Part shown: piece by piece, positions 46,057 to 57,898 of the stretch
How positions within the stretch are numbered: position 1 is the first letter of the stretch
How the letters are laid out: the number at the start of each line of letters is the position of its first letter
Notes under the pieces: generated by a model
Told to the model about the DNA's origin: nothing
Seen by the model: the letters and a program-made list of their open reading frames with translations, nothing else
The model's database searches: none
Made by a program: the position numbers and the translations under genes
Source: Rhynchosporium graminicola
Lineage: Eukaryota > Ascomycota > Leotiomycetes > Helotiales > Ploettnerulaceae
Assembly (NCBI GenBank): GCA_900074885.1
Contig: FJUW01000099.1
Location: 1-60,732 of the forward strand
Length of the DNA: 60,732 bases
Reading direction: 5' to 3'

Positions 46057-49000
46057 TCATACCACAGTCGATATCGGCCCAGCAGAAGTCCACTGATCTG
46101 TCACCGTCCCCGTAACCGTAACACTCGTCGCCGCATACAGATTAAACATATTCCCCCCTCCACACGAGACTTTCGGATCACCCTTACAAGCCATATTACA
46201 CGCCTTTGAACCTACCAAAGATACGGGCTGTGGTTTCGGAGCCTGGGTCGCAGCGTAGCATTCTCGGCCGTATTCTAGTCCGACGTAGAGGAGTGATGTA
46301 GCTGGGCTAGCGAACCGACGGACCAAGGCTGATGAGATGCAGAGGTCGGGTGTCATGCTGTCGTTGCTGAAGAGTTTGGGCATGCTGTGCCCGGCGAAGG
46401 GACCGGTGGATGGGTTGTTATAGCAGCCTATAGGGAAGAAGCCACGGATGGCAGAAATGGTTGAGCTAGCTATTGTGGATAGCGTGGAGGTTTGGCTGAT
46501 GGTGGTGGGAGGAGACGTTGTTGATGGAGCGGTCGTAGCGACTGATATTGTGGGTAGTAATGTGGAGGAGGAGGAAATGGCTATAACTGAGGAGGACGTG
46601 CTTGTAGTAGGAGGTATTTCGGGTAGCAAGATTGAAGGCATTGAACTCGAAGATGAGAGTACCGACGGCGAGACTACATCAGAAGACGTGAAACTCGAAG
46701 ATGGCAACTCTGGAGTGATTGGTGAATTTGTCGAAGACAATAATGAGACAGAATTCGACGTTGACGATTGGGTCGAGCTCGATGAGCTGGAGGAGATAGC
46801 CGCCGGGCCTGACAAGAGGCTAGATGAGCTGGCTGTGGTGCTCGTTGATACCACTGTCGACGAGATGGAGGGGCTAGAAGAGGCAATTACAAGGCTTGAT
46901 AACAGTATGCTAGTGGCTGTAGAAGATAATACTTCTATGCTTGAGAAGCTACTGGATGAACTGAAAATATCTATCGACGAGCTGGAAGACCCGCTAGATA
47001 GGCTGGATGTGACGCTCGCTACTACATTTATCGACAGAGAATTACTGATGCTGGAAAAAGACGTTCCTGAAGATGATGTACCTGAGCTCTGTGAAACTTT
47101 TGATGAAGACGAGGATGATATTGAGGAAGAGACAGGGGGAGCTCCGGGAATACTGTCTGGACCTGGAGTATATCGAGTTTGGTCGTAGAACACCGAGATG
47201 TAGGTGCCATCGCCTCCACATGGTTGACTAAAATCACCAGGACAGCTCCAGGCACATTTCTTCGCTTTTTCTTCGGTACTGGGCAGATCAGCGCAGTGTT
47301 ATTAGAAGACGTTAACTTACTATCTGAGATATGTTGGAGGTGTATTCCCACACTAAATAACGTTAGTAGAATAACCTCGTTTCCACTTGCGTTAGAAGCT
47401 TACCCAGCACTCGGTATCTGTGATCTGTTAGCTTCATAATCGAAAGCGTACAAGATTACATACGATACTCAGTTCCGGCGAATCTGTACCCTCCAGTCAA
47501 ACACTGCTTCTGGCACCATCCATTCTCGTTTGAGGCAGAGTTCTGACCCTTGCTGAAAAGACGACCGCCGCCGTCCCAGTAACATCCAAGGTACATGTAC
47601 TGAGATGTTCCGTTCGCAAGAAGTGGGCCAACCTGCTGAGTGATAATATTGGCAGTTATCGCTACATCATGTACTCCGAAAGTGACATCGCTGCCAAGCA
47701 GTTAGCCACGCTCCAGCATATCAACGAGAGACTTACTCAGTATTCAAGATCCAAACATCTGATACTTTATGATCTGGTCGGTTTACACCTATCGGAGCAG
47801 CGACAATAGATACCTGGCCCAATACGCAGGCATTGACATCAATGAATTGTCCCTCGTGCAAATCCGTAAAAGAATTTGGAGCGAGAAGCTCAGTGCCGAC
47901 TGGAGGTTTACTCTTGGTAATTGCTAGAGCAGATCCACCTTTGTTGCAAAGACGAATGTTCTTCGACCGGGTCGTCCCATCTACAACATTGCCAAAGTCC
48001 ATGATTAGTGGCTCGGTAAAGTCCCAGCCTCCTTCGAGGGTTGAAACTGAGATGTTTGCAAGTGGAGATGTAGACGCTGAGCCGGAAATAATGATGTATT
48101 CTGCTCCTCCTGTAGTCCAGATCTCAACAAAGGAATGGTATGTGCCAGTCACACTTGCGAGGAACTTTACTGCAACAGTGAGAGATCCGCCACTTGCGAC
48201 GATGTCTCCAGTCTTTGGAAATTGTGCAGATGTGAAGCCGTTCCCGAGGACGCCATTTGTGATGTTGGTCCATTGAACATTACCGACAATTTCATTTGAC
48301 CAAGCTGTACCTAAGACTGTGAGAGATTGAGCTCCTACGTTCGACAAAATGAACGATGCTGTTTGTCCAGAGGGAGCACCTGCTGACCCAAGGACAATAC
48401 CGCCAAGATCGATCTCGTTTGGAGTGATTGTCATAAATGCGTTTTGTGAGACGACTCTTCCTGTCAATGAGATTGGAAGCACAGTACTGTACTTGGGGAC
48501 GCCATTCGTGGTGAGGATGTTGAGACTGCTACTCTCCACACCTGGAATAACTTTTCCAAATGATGCTTGCGGCACATCTTGCAAAGTGGCTAACCTCAAG
48601 TCCCAAGTAACAGGAAATGAGAAGGTTGCACCTTGGACCAGTGCTCCCTGAGGAAGGGTAAAGTTATCGCACTTCCAATTCGCATTTCCAGTGGTGCAGC
48701 CGTTGACCTTTGAGATGGGAATAAGTGCTTTACAGTTCACAGTCCGAGTGGCTGTAGTACCAATCGTAAGATCTCCAAAGCTTATTGGATCTGTGCAATT
48801 AAGGGGTAATGCAACTGGTGACCCAAGACACATGATATTGCCATTACTGTCACTTGTGTAAAGCCGGCCATCTCCAAAAGCTGGTCTCTGAAACTTATTC
48901 AGCCCACCGGTTGCTGGAAGTGGAATTGGTTGAAGTATTCCGTTGACTGGCACCGCGTTATACGCCTGCAGTCCCAGATTAGGATCAGAGATCCAGAGAA

Positions 49001-50680
49001 TACCCGTTCCAATCTGTCCTTTGTACGTAGTCGTGGTAGGGATTCCGATACCAACTCTACCAGCTGCTGGGCCATTCGTTCGACCAACAAACGTGAATGA
49101 AGGGGCTCCGTTCGAGTCCAGGCCCATTTTGTAGCAGGCCGTGGCTCCCCCAGTTGGCGTGAAATAGATAAAACCACCTTCCAGAGGATACGAGCCAACA
49201 CCAGCGAAAACCGTTCCTCCAGCAGAGATCGTCTGAATGACGTTGTCGGTTCCCCCTGGTCCCTGCTTGAATCCTCCAAGATTGTTTGCGTTCATGACGT
49301 AAGCCTTCATGTTTTTGCCCAACGTGACGGCCATCCTAGATACGCCGGTTCCTTTGAATACCGCTGGGTCTAGAAGGGTAACACCGGATGAACCCAAGTC
49401 ACGATCTGCTGCGTCCATTGAAATGTATTCATAGGGCTCGAAATAATCGTTCAGCGATATTTTTCCCTGTGGTGAAACACTAAAACTACCAACAATCTCA
49501 TCTAAAGTTGAGAGAGGAGTTCTGCCGGACGCTCCGACATCACCGTTGGCATGACCCTGGCCATTGCTATGACTGATCAACTCTGGACTTCGGAAAGACT
49601 CGAAAGCGTTTGACTTACCCTGTAGTTAAGAAAAAGCGGTTTCCATCAACAGCAAGGCCCATCCCACCTTGCCAGATCCCAGCTTTTCCTCCTTTCTCTA
49701 CTAGAAGATCATTTTGGACCGGAGAAGCTCCAGGACTCGATTCCATTGCAAACATCGACGTGATTCCTACATAGTATTAGCAGAATTACATAGTTAGAGG
49801 ACGTAAGTCATACCAACACCTGGCGTTGTGCTGACGGCGACAACCATTCCCGTGTAGTTGAAAAGATCACAGTGGCCGCCAAAGCCACCAAGTACTATGC
49901 CATTGACCATTGCTAAAGATGGTCGTTGTAGGACAGCACCACCGACGAAGTATCTGCTTATTTTAGTATCAGGGGGGACAAATATGACGATACCACGGAC
50001 CTCGTTGCGTCATTATCAGCACTGTGACCATCAATCAAAACAGGAAATCCAGGCCTGTCTTGTAAAGTTTGAACATCAACACCATAGAATCGGTAGATAC
50101 CTGAGATTTTGGTCAGAAAGCAACATCTTCAGAAACACTGGTTTGTCAAGGAACTCGCCATTAGCCAAGCCACCACTTGCTGCACCATTTTTGTAACCTT
50201 TTGAGAAGAAATATGCCGTGTTTGTGCTTGGGTCAATGATTGGAGTTCCCTTGTTGGATATCAGCGACTACGTGTTTATATTCTTCCATCATAACTTACA
50301 ATAATTCCAATGTAGTCGGGAATATCTGTGCACCCAATGTCCGCTTGCAAAAATGGGGGCTGAAGAGTCCTAGAATTCAGAAGAGTTCCGTTGACGGCGT
50401 CGAGGGTTCGAATGACGTTCTGAGCGGATGCTATGAAGACGAGCTGAGATGCACCAGGAGGTGTGTAAACTAGCGGCTTCGCGTACCAACGCTCTTTCTT
50501 TCCATAAGTGTTCTTCCATAGCATACCGAATATCGCAGATCCCACGGTGTTAGGGTGCATATTGTGGTTGTCTAAATAGCCTGATTGCGATGGGTCTGCA
50601 TCTTGAATCTCGTCTGTCGAAGCCAGAGATCGAACGACAACAGGCACAAAGGCCAGAAAGGAGAACAGTTTCATCCACAT
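46057..50680 (-). CDS. Secreted beta-propeller/WSC-domain protein, ten exons
   Basis: Exons: 50680-50300, 50249-50101, 50054-50001, 49953-49814, 49766-49619, 49566-47737, 47690-47464, 47417-47404, 47352-47321 and 47278-46057. They total 4197 nt, or 1398 residues. A signal peptide (MWMKLFSFLAFVPVVVRSLA) leads into a PQQ-like beta-propeller (about residues 30-530). Next come immunoglobulin-like ASH/choice-of-anchor repeats (IDLGGIVLGS; IMDFGNVVDGTTRSKNIRL; about 540-870). WSC domain 1 (about 937-1025) has YLGCYWDGGG, ECWCG and PCGG. A Ser/Thr-rich linker (about 1040-1250) follows. WSC domain 2 (about 1265-1375) has GCYNN, ECYA and CGGGN. No C-terminal membrane segment is visible. WSC domains bind fungal wall glycans; the propeller's activity is unknown. 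The 14-nt exon completes the EY..ECWCG motif, which supports the model. Confidence 0.85.
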
Positions 50681-51722
50681 GGTGCCAGATGGTCCAAACG
50701 TCCCCCCGTACAGTTTCAAAAAACTTACTGAATCACGACAGATTGAATAGAGCGACCTTCAAGCCAATAGAGGGACGACAGGATTCAAGAGCAAAGGAGC
50801 CAATTGAAGGTGATGTGGAAAGTCCATTGAAATAAAATGCTAGCGGCAGGAAGATGAATGCAATATACAAATTTGTTGTGATATTTGTCTGCACCTGTGT
50901 GACTTGCCATCGACACCCATCGTGCATTGCACAGCATACTGTCAGCACTAGCTCCAATAAAGACATCTGGGGAGGGTTGGGGAAAGTGGTTGGATACCTC
51001 AACTAACGAGCGCCGGGGCTGAGATTGCCAGGGCAGTCCAAGAATTGAATCTAGACATATAAGACCAAATTTCAGGGCTGAAGTAGGATATGTGTGTGAC
51101 GCTGCGAGGCGCCCGATACGGGATGTCTTGGATGCGCCACGTTGTTGTGTTATCGTGAAGTTAACGTAGTCTCGGCTAAATCCAACCGCATTCGTCGATC
51201 GGATTCGGAACTCCGCACTGCTTATCGTCGATTCTCGTATAACGTGCTTATCAGTGATGGCTGGATGTACATGGACATGTCTAGAGGGCATTTTCGATGT
51301 TTTCCGTCTGCAGATAATCAATAGTATATGTCACTTGACTCGTACCTTGAGGTGTTATATGACCTAAAACGGCAACGGCTAGAACCTCGCTTCAACCAAT
51401 GCTCAGATGACCACAATTCGAAGCCTCGATGGATCCTGCTTCCCCCAGGTATTTGCTAGCTACATGCAAGATTCTAACTCGGATGGGAAGCATTTATTGA
51501 CGGAGACGAGGCTTCTTGCACCCCTACCGAACATGCTCAAGAGATTGCTGTGAAATACATGCAAGACAAGTCGGATAGGGGTTGAATCTTCCTGAATCTG
51601 GGTTATACTGACAATAGGTATACTGCGGGCTGAGGCACCGCTATCTAAAAGTTCCCATTCATTCAGAGCTGAGTCCCACGTGAAGTGTTTATGTCAATCG
51701 AAACTATCAAACCTAGCTCATT
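50681..51722. other. Upstream region of the WSC gene
   Basis: About 1 kb between the WSC-protein start and the short dUTPase-like frame. A 178-codon minus-strand frame (50785-51321) begins with TTG and looks random; not called. Confidence 0.45.
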
Positions 51723-51965
51723 TCACTTCCTCCATATCTTGGATTGAGGTGTAGATGTGGACGTGGGGGTTTGGAGTGTGAATGGAAGGATGGAAGTGTG
51801 AGCTGCCTGGCGTTTGGAATTTGAGAAATCGAGCGTGCCTGGTGTTGTCCATTTAGAGATTTGACGGAGCCTGAGATCGACTCCGCATGGTTGTTGTTGG
51901 ATCGCGACGTTGCGGAGGCTAAGTACTAGTTTGCGGGTGATGATTTCGAGACCGCTGAGCATCAT
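51723..51965 (-). CDS. Short dUTPase/dCTP-deaminase-like N-terminal domain protein (possibly truncated)
   Basis: Frame of 80 codons from ATG 51965 (ATGATG; leader CCACCCCCACC). It reads MMLSGLEIITRKLVLSLRN, then QQQPCGVDLRLRQISKWTTP and TLDFSNSKRQAAHTSILPF. The Q(P)CGVDLRL wording resembles the substrate-binding motif at the start of fungal dUTPase/dCTP-deaminase-like trimeric proteins, which are usually about 170-200 residues long. Here the conserved part ends at ILPF and a Thr/Ser/Pro tail with an early stop follows; the rest of the fold (RSS motif, PGY/tyrosine loop) is not seen downstream. It may be a truncated copy or have an unfound second exon. The family call is from memory of the motif. 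Confidence 0.4.
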   Translation of the reverse strand: MMLSGLEIITRKLVLSLRNVAIQQQPCGVDLRLRQISKWTTPGTLDFSNSKRQAAHTSILPFTLQTPTSTSTPQSKIWRK

Positions 51966-52573
51966 GGTGGGGGTGGGAGGTGAGTGGAGTTTAAACACAC
52001 TAGGAGAGAGATGGGAGAATGGTCAAACGTGAGGTTTTTGTATACCTTCTGAGAGTTGACAACAGGAGGGAATTTACATCGATGGATCGAACGTTGCGAT
52101 TGTGTTTGTATGATGATTATTGGTTTGTAATGAAGTTACGAACTCGCGAGTCGGCGCATTTGTCTGAGCAATTCCTTGGCAACATCGCGAGTTCAAACCT
52201 CTCCACCTGTGACTGTGCAGAAAGGGCTTGGATACTTGGACTCTCGGATTTTTGCTGTTAATTAGTATTATTATTTCTTGATTTCCATTATTGTCTCCAA
52301 TCTTGCTCAACAAGACGGACAGTCATAAGACTGATGATCCTCGGACTATCCAGCCTCCATGTCTTGCTTTGTACACCCATGTTATCGTAGATGTGTTAGA
52401 CTACCATGTATAATGCCGCTAATCTGTTGTTAGAAAACAATCACTTTCGTGTGCATTAGACGTATATTAACTTTTCGATATCCCTCCACTCCTTCAAACC
52501 CATATTGTGACAATCCCCCCAAAAGTGACTTGATTTTCACATCGCATAGCTTATTTGTACATAATAGGGAATT
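51966..52573. other. Intergenic stretch
   Basis: Holds the leader of the short dUTPase-like frame and the 3' region of the transcription factor. No further gene seen. Confidence 0.5.
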
Positions 52574-55172
52574 TCAACGTGGAGACCAATCATGACGAGG
52601 ATCTGATCTGTCAAACGCCTCTATCCGGGGCAAGCTCTGTAGAGACAATGCTGGCCTCCTAGATTGTACGTAGGGATAGTTGAAGGTACCAAAGATATCT
52701 AAGCTCAGCAGCTCATCAGACGTGAGCTCCCCACGGCTCGAGACTGAGCCTCTCGCATTCCCGTCTTCATACAGAGACCATTGCAATGAATATGCAGATC
52801 TGTTACCCTCGTTAGATTCGGTATTCTGGTCGGTGCATTCAGACTTACCTCCGCATTTCACTGACTCTAGTAGCAACAGCGGGGTTTGTTTCGCGAATCA
52901 GAGGATCCAACAGCTCCCAGTATCTCGTCGCAACTGGCCAGTATTTCCCAAGCTGGCGCAAAGTGTCCATAAAGAAGAATATGTTACTGTCCAGAATATG
53001 ACTCTCAACAGATGCGTGGATCAGTAAGAGCCGAATCGCTATCCACATCGCCAACGCGAATCCCGGCCCAAGTAAGTCAAGCATATCAGTATTTACCACA
53101 TCGAGAGTGAGCTCCTTCAAGCTGGCAACAGCACCGAGACATTTTTGCATCGCGTCGTAGGATGGTCTGAATAATGCTGAAGACTCGGAAGGATATGCTA
53201 CAGGTGCGTGCAAATGGATGACTGCTACGACGAAAGCGGTCTGAAGAATAATCCAGTTCGAAATTTTGCTTTTGGTATCGGAGTGGCAGAATTGAGATAT
53301 CTCGCTGTACTCGCCAGGAAGACTTCGGAGCCAGATAGACAGATTTTGGTCAAGTTCTGAGTACCGCGACCTCCAATTATTGATATCGTGTTGGGAATCG
53401 ATATTAAGAGGTACTTCAAGGAATTCGTGGGTCTGTGACATGATCTTCAGCAATTCGCAGTGGTAGGAGTAACTCCCGAGGTTGGCGGCATTTTGAACCG
53501 TGTCTTCTTCTACATGGTCATGAGAGTCGTCCCAGCGCGGCCATCGAGTTTCGACGTGACGATCTTCCGAGAATAAGTCGTAGCGACAAGGGAGACGTCT
53601 TCTAGCCGTTTTTTCATCGATGGCAAATCGGGAATGCGTTCCTAGGGTTGTGTAACGATCCATGCTATATACAACCCAGAATAATCTGCGCCGCTCCTCA
53701 TTCTCGATCCACGATATTGGTGGATTCAACAGACGAGACCGAATGGCAGTCGACGGCGCCTGACTGCTTGCACCAACGCTATGACCTACTTCGAATCCAA
53801 GTCGGAAATTTAGAATACTCTGCGTGATCAGGGCAACCATATTGGATGTTTCTGGCGAGTGCGATGTCCCGAGCATATCCACTGTGAGCAGAACCATGGA
53901 CTGAATCGTTCTTATGTTGGAGTGTTCCAATCCAAAGAGTTGAACTCGTCGCTTCAGCTGGATCCTGTACATACTTCTGACTTCGGCAGTATGACCCGGG
54001 TCCTGCGAGAAGCGGAGACTGACGAGCACGATTGCGTGAAGTAGGACCCGATCAGATTCATTCGGGATCCATGTTTGAGACAATATGTCGAAAGTCGTGA
54101 GGCGATCTAACATAGGAACCCAGGTATTGATATGCTTGAAGTATAGGTCCACCAGGACGTAAAGCTGTTCCGGGGGAGGTAATTCGGGCTCAACTGTCTC
54201 GCTTGGCCAGCCGACTGTTGTACTCAGCGAGGGTGTTACCAGAGGTGTGACTGGTGTGAAGGCTCTCACATAAGTCTCGTTTCTGTACTTCGGTGTAGTA
54301 TCTCTTACTACCTGGTTTGGCTGTACGGGAGACCAGAGTTAGTCTAAGATTCGATCAAAGTCGAACCAGATTGCGCAGCCCACATATAGACCTCTCGAGG
54401 AGTAGAAATCGTTGGAAGTCTTGCTGTGAGAATATGAACTTACAAGGGTCTGCTCTGACAAGGTGACCTATTTGATGTGTTAGTGCTGTCCTCGAGGTTC
54501 GGATATTCATCGACGGAAATTCCAATATGTTCAAGCTTAGCAGCGCGCAATTTCAAAGGAAACTTGTACGGACCTGGGAGAGCCATGGTATCCTGTTCTC
54601 GTCTTCTGCTGCAGAACTCCGGGGAGCAACAGGTCCGGATGATGTTGAGCTCTCTTGTCCATGAGGAGAATGGCTCGCATCTGAAGAAGTTTCGATGGAC
54701 TTCTGAACACAAATGTGATTCTCGAGCTGCTTACTTAAGAGCTGTACGACATTTTCCAATCGAAAGACCTTATCTGCAAGATCTTGACTCGACCCTGGCT
54801 TGGGGCCGGGTCTCTGCTTCTTGCTATACGAGCATTGTCGACCATTCTTCTCGCACCAGCCACAGTTCGGACGAACGCGATCACATTTGACCTTTCTGGC
54901 TTGACAAGTAACGCAGCTAAGACAGATTAGCGGGGATATCAGATTCGCTCGGCGCTATATAACAAAAAAGAAACGGCCTGTAGCGTAGGCCTTTCCCATG
55001 TGGAATCTAAAATTATGAGGAGGTTGAAGAAACAGCACACTCACGATATAAAATCACCGCCTTGCCACTCTCGTTTCCCCTTATCCGCCAATGAGAAGGT
55101 AATATACCCGCTATTGTCGTCAGAATGGGAGGTACTTTTTGGACGTTTGCCTCTGTTCTCTGGTGTCGCCAT
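52574..55172 (-). CDS. Zn(II)2Cys6 fungal-type transcription factor
   Basis: Five exons: 55172-55045, 54916-54574, 54467-54444, 54320-52849 and 52799-52574, totalling 2193 nt, or 730 residues. The zinc cluster C44-x2-C47-x6-C54-x6-C61-x2-C64-x6-C71 begins directly after intron 1. It is followed by a basic KKQRPGPKPG linker and a short coiled coil (LADKVFRLENVVQLLSKQLEN region, about residues 89-108), which suggests dimeric binding to paired CGG half-sites. The middle part is a fungal_trans domain with NEERRRLFWVVYSMDR and the AIDEKTARRRLP motif. The third exon is only 24 nt and uses a strong donor (GTAAGT) and acceptors preceded by CTAAC. The target genes are unknown; neighbours on both sides are candidates only by position. 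Confidence 0.85.
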
Positions 55173-56628
55173 GATGCATGTGTGAATTGCCGATGTGGAC
55201 TCGCACTGACTTTCGGCGTAACTCGAAGAAAAGATACCGACATGTAAATACACCGGGACCTCTCCAAATCAGGTGTTGGGTGAGGGCTATCGCTGTGTAT
55301 CACTAGCCCGGGCTCAGAATGTCCGGAGAAACTACAAGCATGGCCTGCCGTAAGTTTCTATCATGAGTTCCAGATGAGAGAAGTCGGTGATCTGGAGCAG
55401 GCTTATGTTGGTTAACATTCAGCAGGTATATGTCGCATATGGAAATTTGAATGACGTGAAATTAGGAGGTGGTATCATTGGTGAAGAAACTGGAGACTAC
55501 GACTAGGTAAGGTACCTCCTGGCTTGCGGCTCGCAGGAAGACGCTGGGTCGGCCATACGGAGGTAATTTACGTACCTGGTGTGTTTTCCCCAAGTAGGCT
55601 CACCGCTTTGATCTGCCCATACAATGTGGAGTGGCAGAATCGGGCGGTGAGCCTTAGCATTCTACGTGTAGGTACCCTTTCGTACGGAAGGTGCCGCTTT
55701 AGTTGGTACTCACAGTTTGACACGTGGATATCTCCGACTCATTTCACCAAATGCTCTTTGATTGGCTGCTCTTCGCTATGATTTCCTCATTCGTCGATCT
55801 TGCCGGTCCCCAAAATATCTTAGACTTCGAAGTCGAGCACTAACTCTTCGATAGAAGAACTAACATTCATAAGTATTCATGCGTAGCATAGCGTAGCAGC
55901 GCGACTAAACTTGCCCATATTACGATGCCACATTGCACGATAGAAAGACTTCTTTCATCTGTGTGCTCCGTGCGAGTGCGTGTCCTATGTACCCCAGGCC
56001 TCGGACAATTTGTCGCAAGGAGAATGAATGCTTGATGCAGCAACTTCCCACTGCCGGTTACCGTTGAGTGTGAATACTCGATCACATCTTCCGGATCTTT
56101 ACTAGCTATCAGTCTGAAGATGTGTTGACGGACTCGGCTTCCCGGATCTACTTCGGGACACCACCTCCTCAATCCTCCTGTGTATTAGATGTCCAACGAA
56201 GCGTGGAGAGAATTTGAAATACGTGCACAGCGGGAGCAAAACATCTGAAAAGTTCTCACAGTTTTGCTCGCTATGCTAGGCCCCTTTCTAGCCGTTTCTT
56301 TGCATCGATCGCAGCAGGAACTCCGGAGTGGAAGCTTCAAAGCATCATCGAGTTGAATAGGGATGAAAGTTTCTCTCGAGCTATATCATTGATGTCACAA
56401 ACCATCAGATGGCTCGGAGGCGGTTCAGCTTTGTCATTGTTGTTCTGCTAAAGACTTCGGCTAACTAGCCCCTGTTGAAGCTACGTCACATGAAGCCATC
56501 GTGAAACTGAGCACCGAATGGATGTTACGACTCTGCCATTCACAACACTTCAACAGCAACACCTCCTCTGCCTTCCTCACTCATCAGACCTGCTTCTACT
56601 GTACCCTAAAGGATCTGCGATATTCAGG
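55173..56628. promoter_or_regulatory. Divergent intergenic region between the transcription factor and the Mpv17-family gene
   Basis: 1.46 kb separating start codons on opposite strands. Open frames here (55867-56172 minus, 55524-55781 plus) lack motifs and are not called. It presumably carries both promoters. Confidence 0.45.
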
Positions 56629-57348
56629 ATGCCTTCTCCAATCATCAACACCACGATACAATCGTGTATCCTCAATGCGACAAGCAATCTAATTGCTCAA
56701 TTCCTCACCGCATACCGCAGCAGTGTATGTTCTAACAATCATCGCTCTTCCCTCACGCTCACTAATATGATTCTTAGTCGTCGTACACGATCAACTGGTT
56801 ACCAGTCTTTCAATTCACGCTCTTCAATGCTATAAACTGCCCGCCCAACTTCCTCTGGTACATATTTCCCCAATCCTTCTCTCCTGATACCCCAGCCTTA
56901 AAAGTCCATCTAACAAACCCATAGGCAATCCTTCCTCGAGTCCACGTTCCCATCTCACTATCTTGTCCCTTCAGATTCTGCCATCAAAGCGGCAGCCTCG
57001 AACGATGATAAAGAACTCGATCGCGAAGAAAAGACCCACACTCTCCTCGAATCCAAACTCTCTATCAAGAACACGCTTATCAAGTTTATGCTTGACCAAA
57101 CGATCGGTGCTACAATTAATACCTTACTCTTCTCGATGGTCTTTGCGGGTTTTAGAGGCGCAGGCTATACGGAGGCGGTGCAGGTTGCGAAGGAAGAATT
57201 CTGGCCTTTGGTAAAGGCGGGCTGGACCTTGTGGCCTGCTGTGAGCTTCTGCAACTATGCTTTGATTAAGAGCGTGGAGGGGCGAGCATTGGTGGGAAGT
57301 CTGGCGGGCATGGGATGGGGAATCTACTTGAGCTTGATGCAGAGTTGA
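56629..57348 (+). CDS. Mpv17/PMP22-family membrane protein
   Basis: Three exons, 56629-56724, 56778-56857 and 56925-57348, totalling 600 nt, or 199 residues. The start MPSPIINTTIQSCILNATSN fits the family's N-terminus better than the upstream in-frame ATG at 56518. After splicing the second intron inside a Trp codon, CPPNFLWQSFLESTFP matches the PPNFLWQ..LE loop. The C-terminal part has the signature region FLDQT-like MLDQTIGATINTLLF, WPLVKAGWTLWPAVSFCNY and the closing VGSLAGMGWGIYLSLM. About four hydrophobic segments. The central insert (about residues 72-100) is charged. Members sit in the peroxisomal or inner mitochondrial membrane and act as small channels or stress proteins; which membrane applies here is not clear. 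Confidence 0.85.
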
Positions 57349-57898
57349 GGGGTCATGTGGTGGTTGGAGAACTGCAGTTGCTATCCATCAGAAGCACCCA
57401 AGATTGGATTGCTCTATGAATGCAGAGGCTGGAAATGATTCGAACATTAGACACCCTTATCGCTGTCCTACTTTGGGCATTGGGAAGGATGGTAAGAAGG
57501 GCTGACCTTCGGTCAGGGTTCCGAGTGGAAGGACAGCGCAGACAGAGATAGACAAGTCGGCCGAATGCAAGATTTTTTACTGCAGACGTTCGGCAGACCT
57601 CCGCTTGTGCGCATGAGTGACAACCTAAGGTGGAAGGTCCTGTTCATGTTGATATTCCGCAAAGGTTAATAAGGTCCTATTACCAAGCTCCGCATCTGGA
57701 GTCCAGGACAAAGAAAATACCCACAAAAGTCAATGCAACGACAAAGAAAAGCACGCTTGGTGCATCGTGAAAGGCTCTTTGGAATGATGCCTACACTATT
57801 TTCTTAATTCCCAAGGTTGTTTCTCAGCGATTTCGAGGCTTCAACTGAATACTGAAGCTACAAATATCATAATCAACCAAAAAACGCACAACTCAAAA
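57349..57898. other. Intergenic stretch, 550 bp
   Basis: 3' end of the Mpv17-family gene and promoter of the acidic protein. AACAAA/ATCA-rich leader wording just before 57899. Nothing else seen. Confidence 0.5.

Noticed and set aside
46448..47188. 246-codon plus-strand acidic frame
   Set aside because: Antisense of the Ser/Thr-rich linker of the WSC protein; TCN-rich sense codons automatically give an open acidic antisense frame.
50785..51321. 178-codon minus-strand frame
   Set aside because: Begins at TTG, has no motif and overlaps the likely promoter of the WSC gene.
55867..56172. 101-codon minus-strand frame between the transcription factor and the Mpv17-family gene
   Set aside because: No motif, and position within a divergent promoter region; not enough support.
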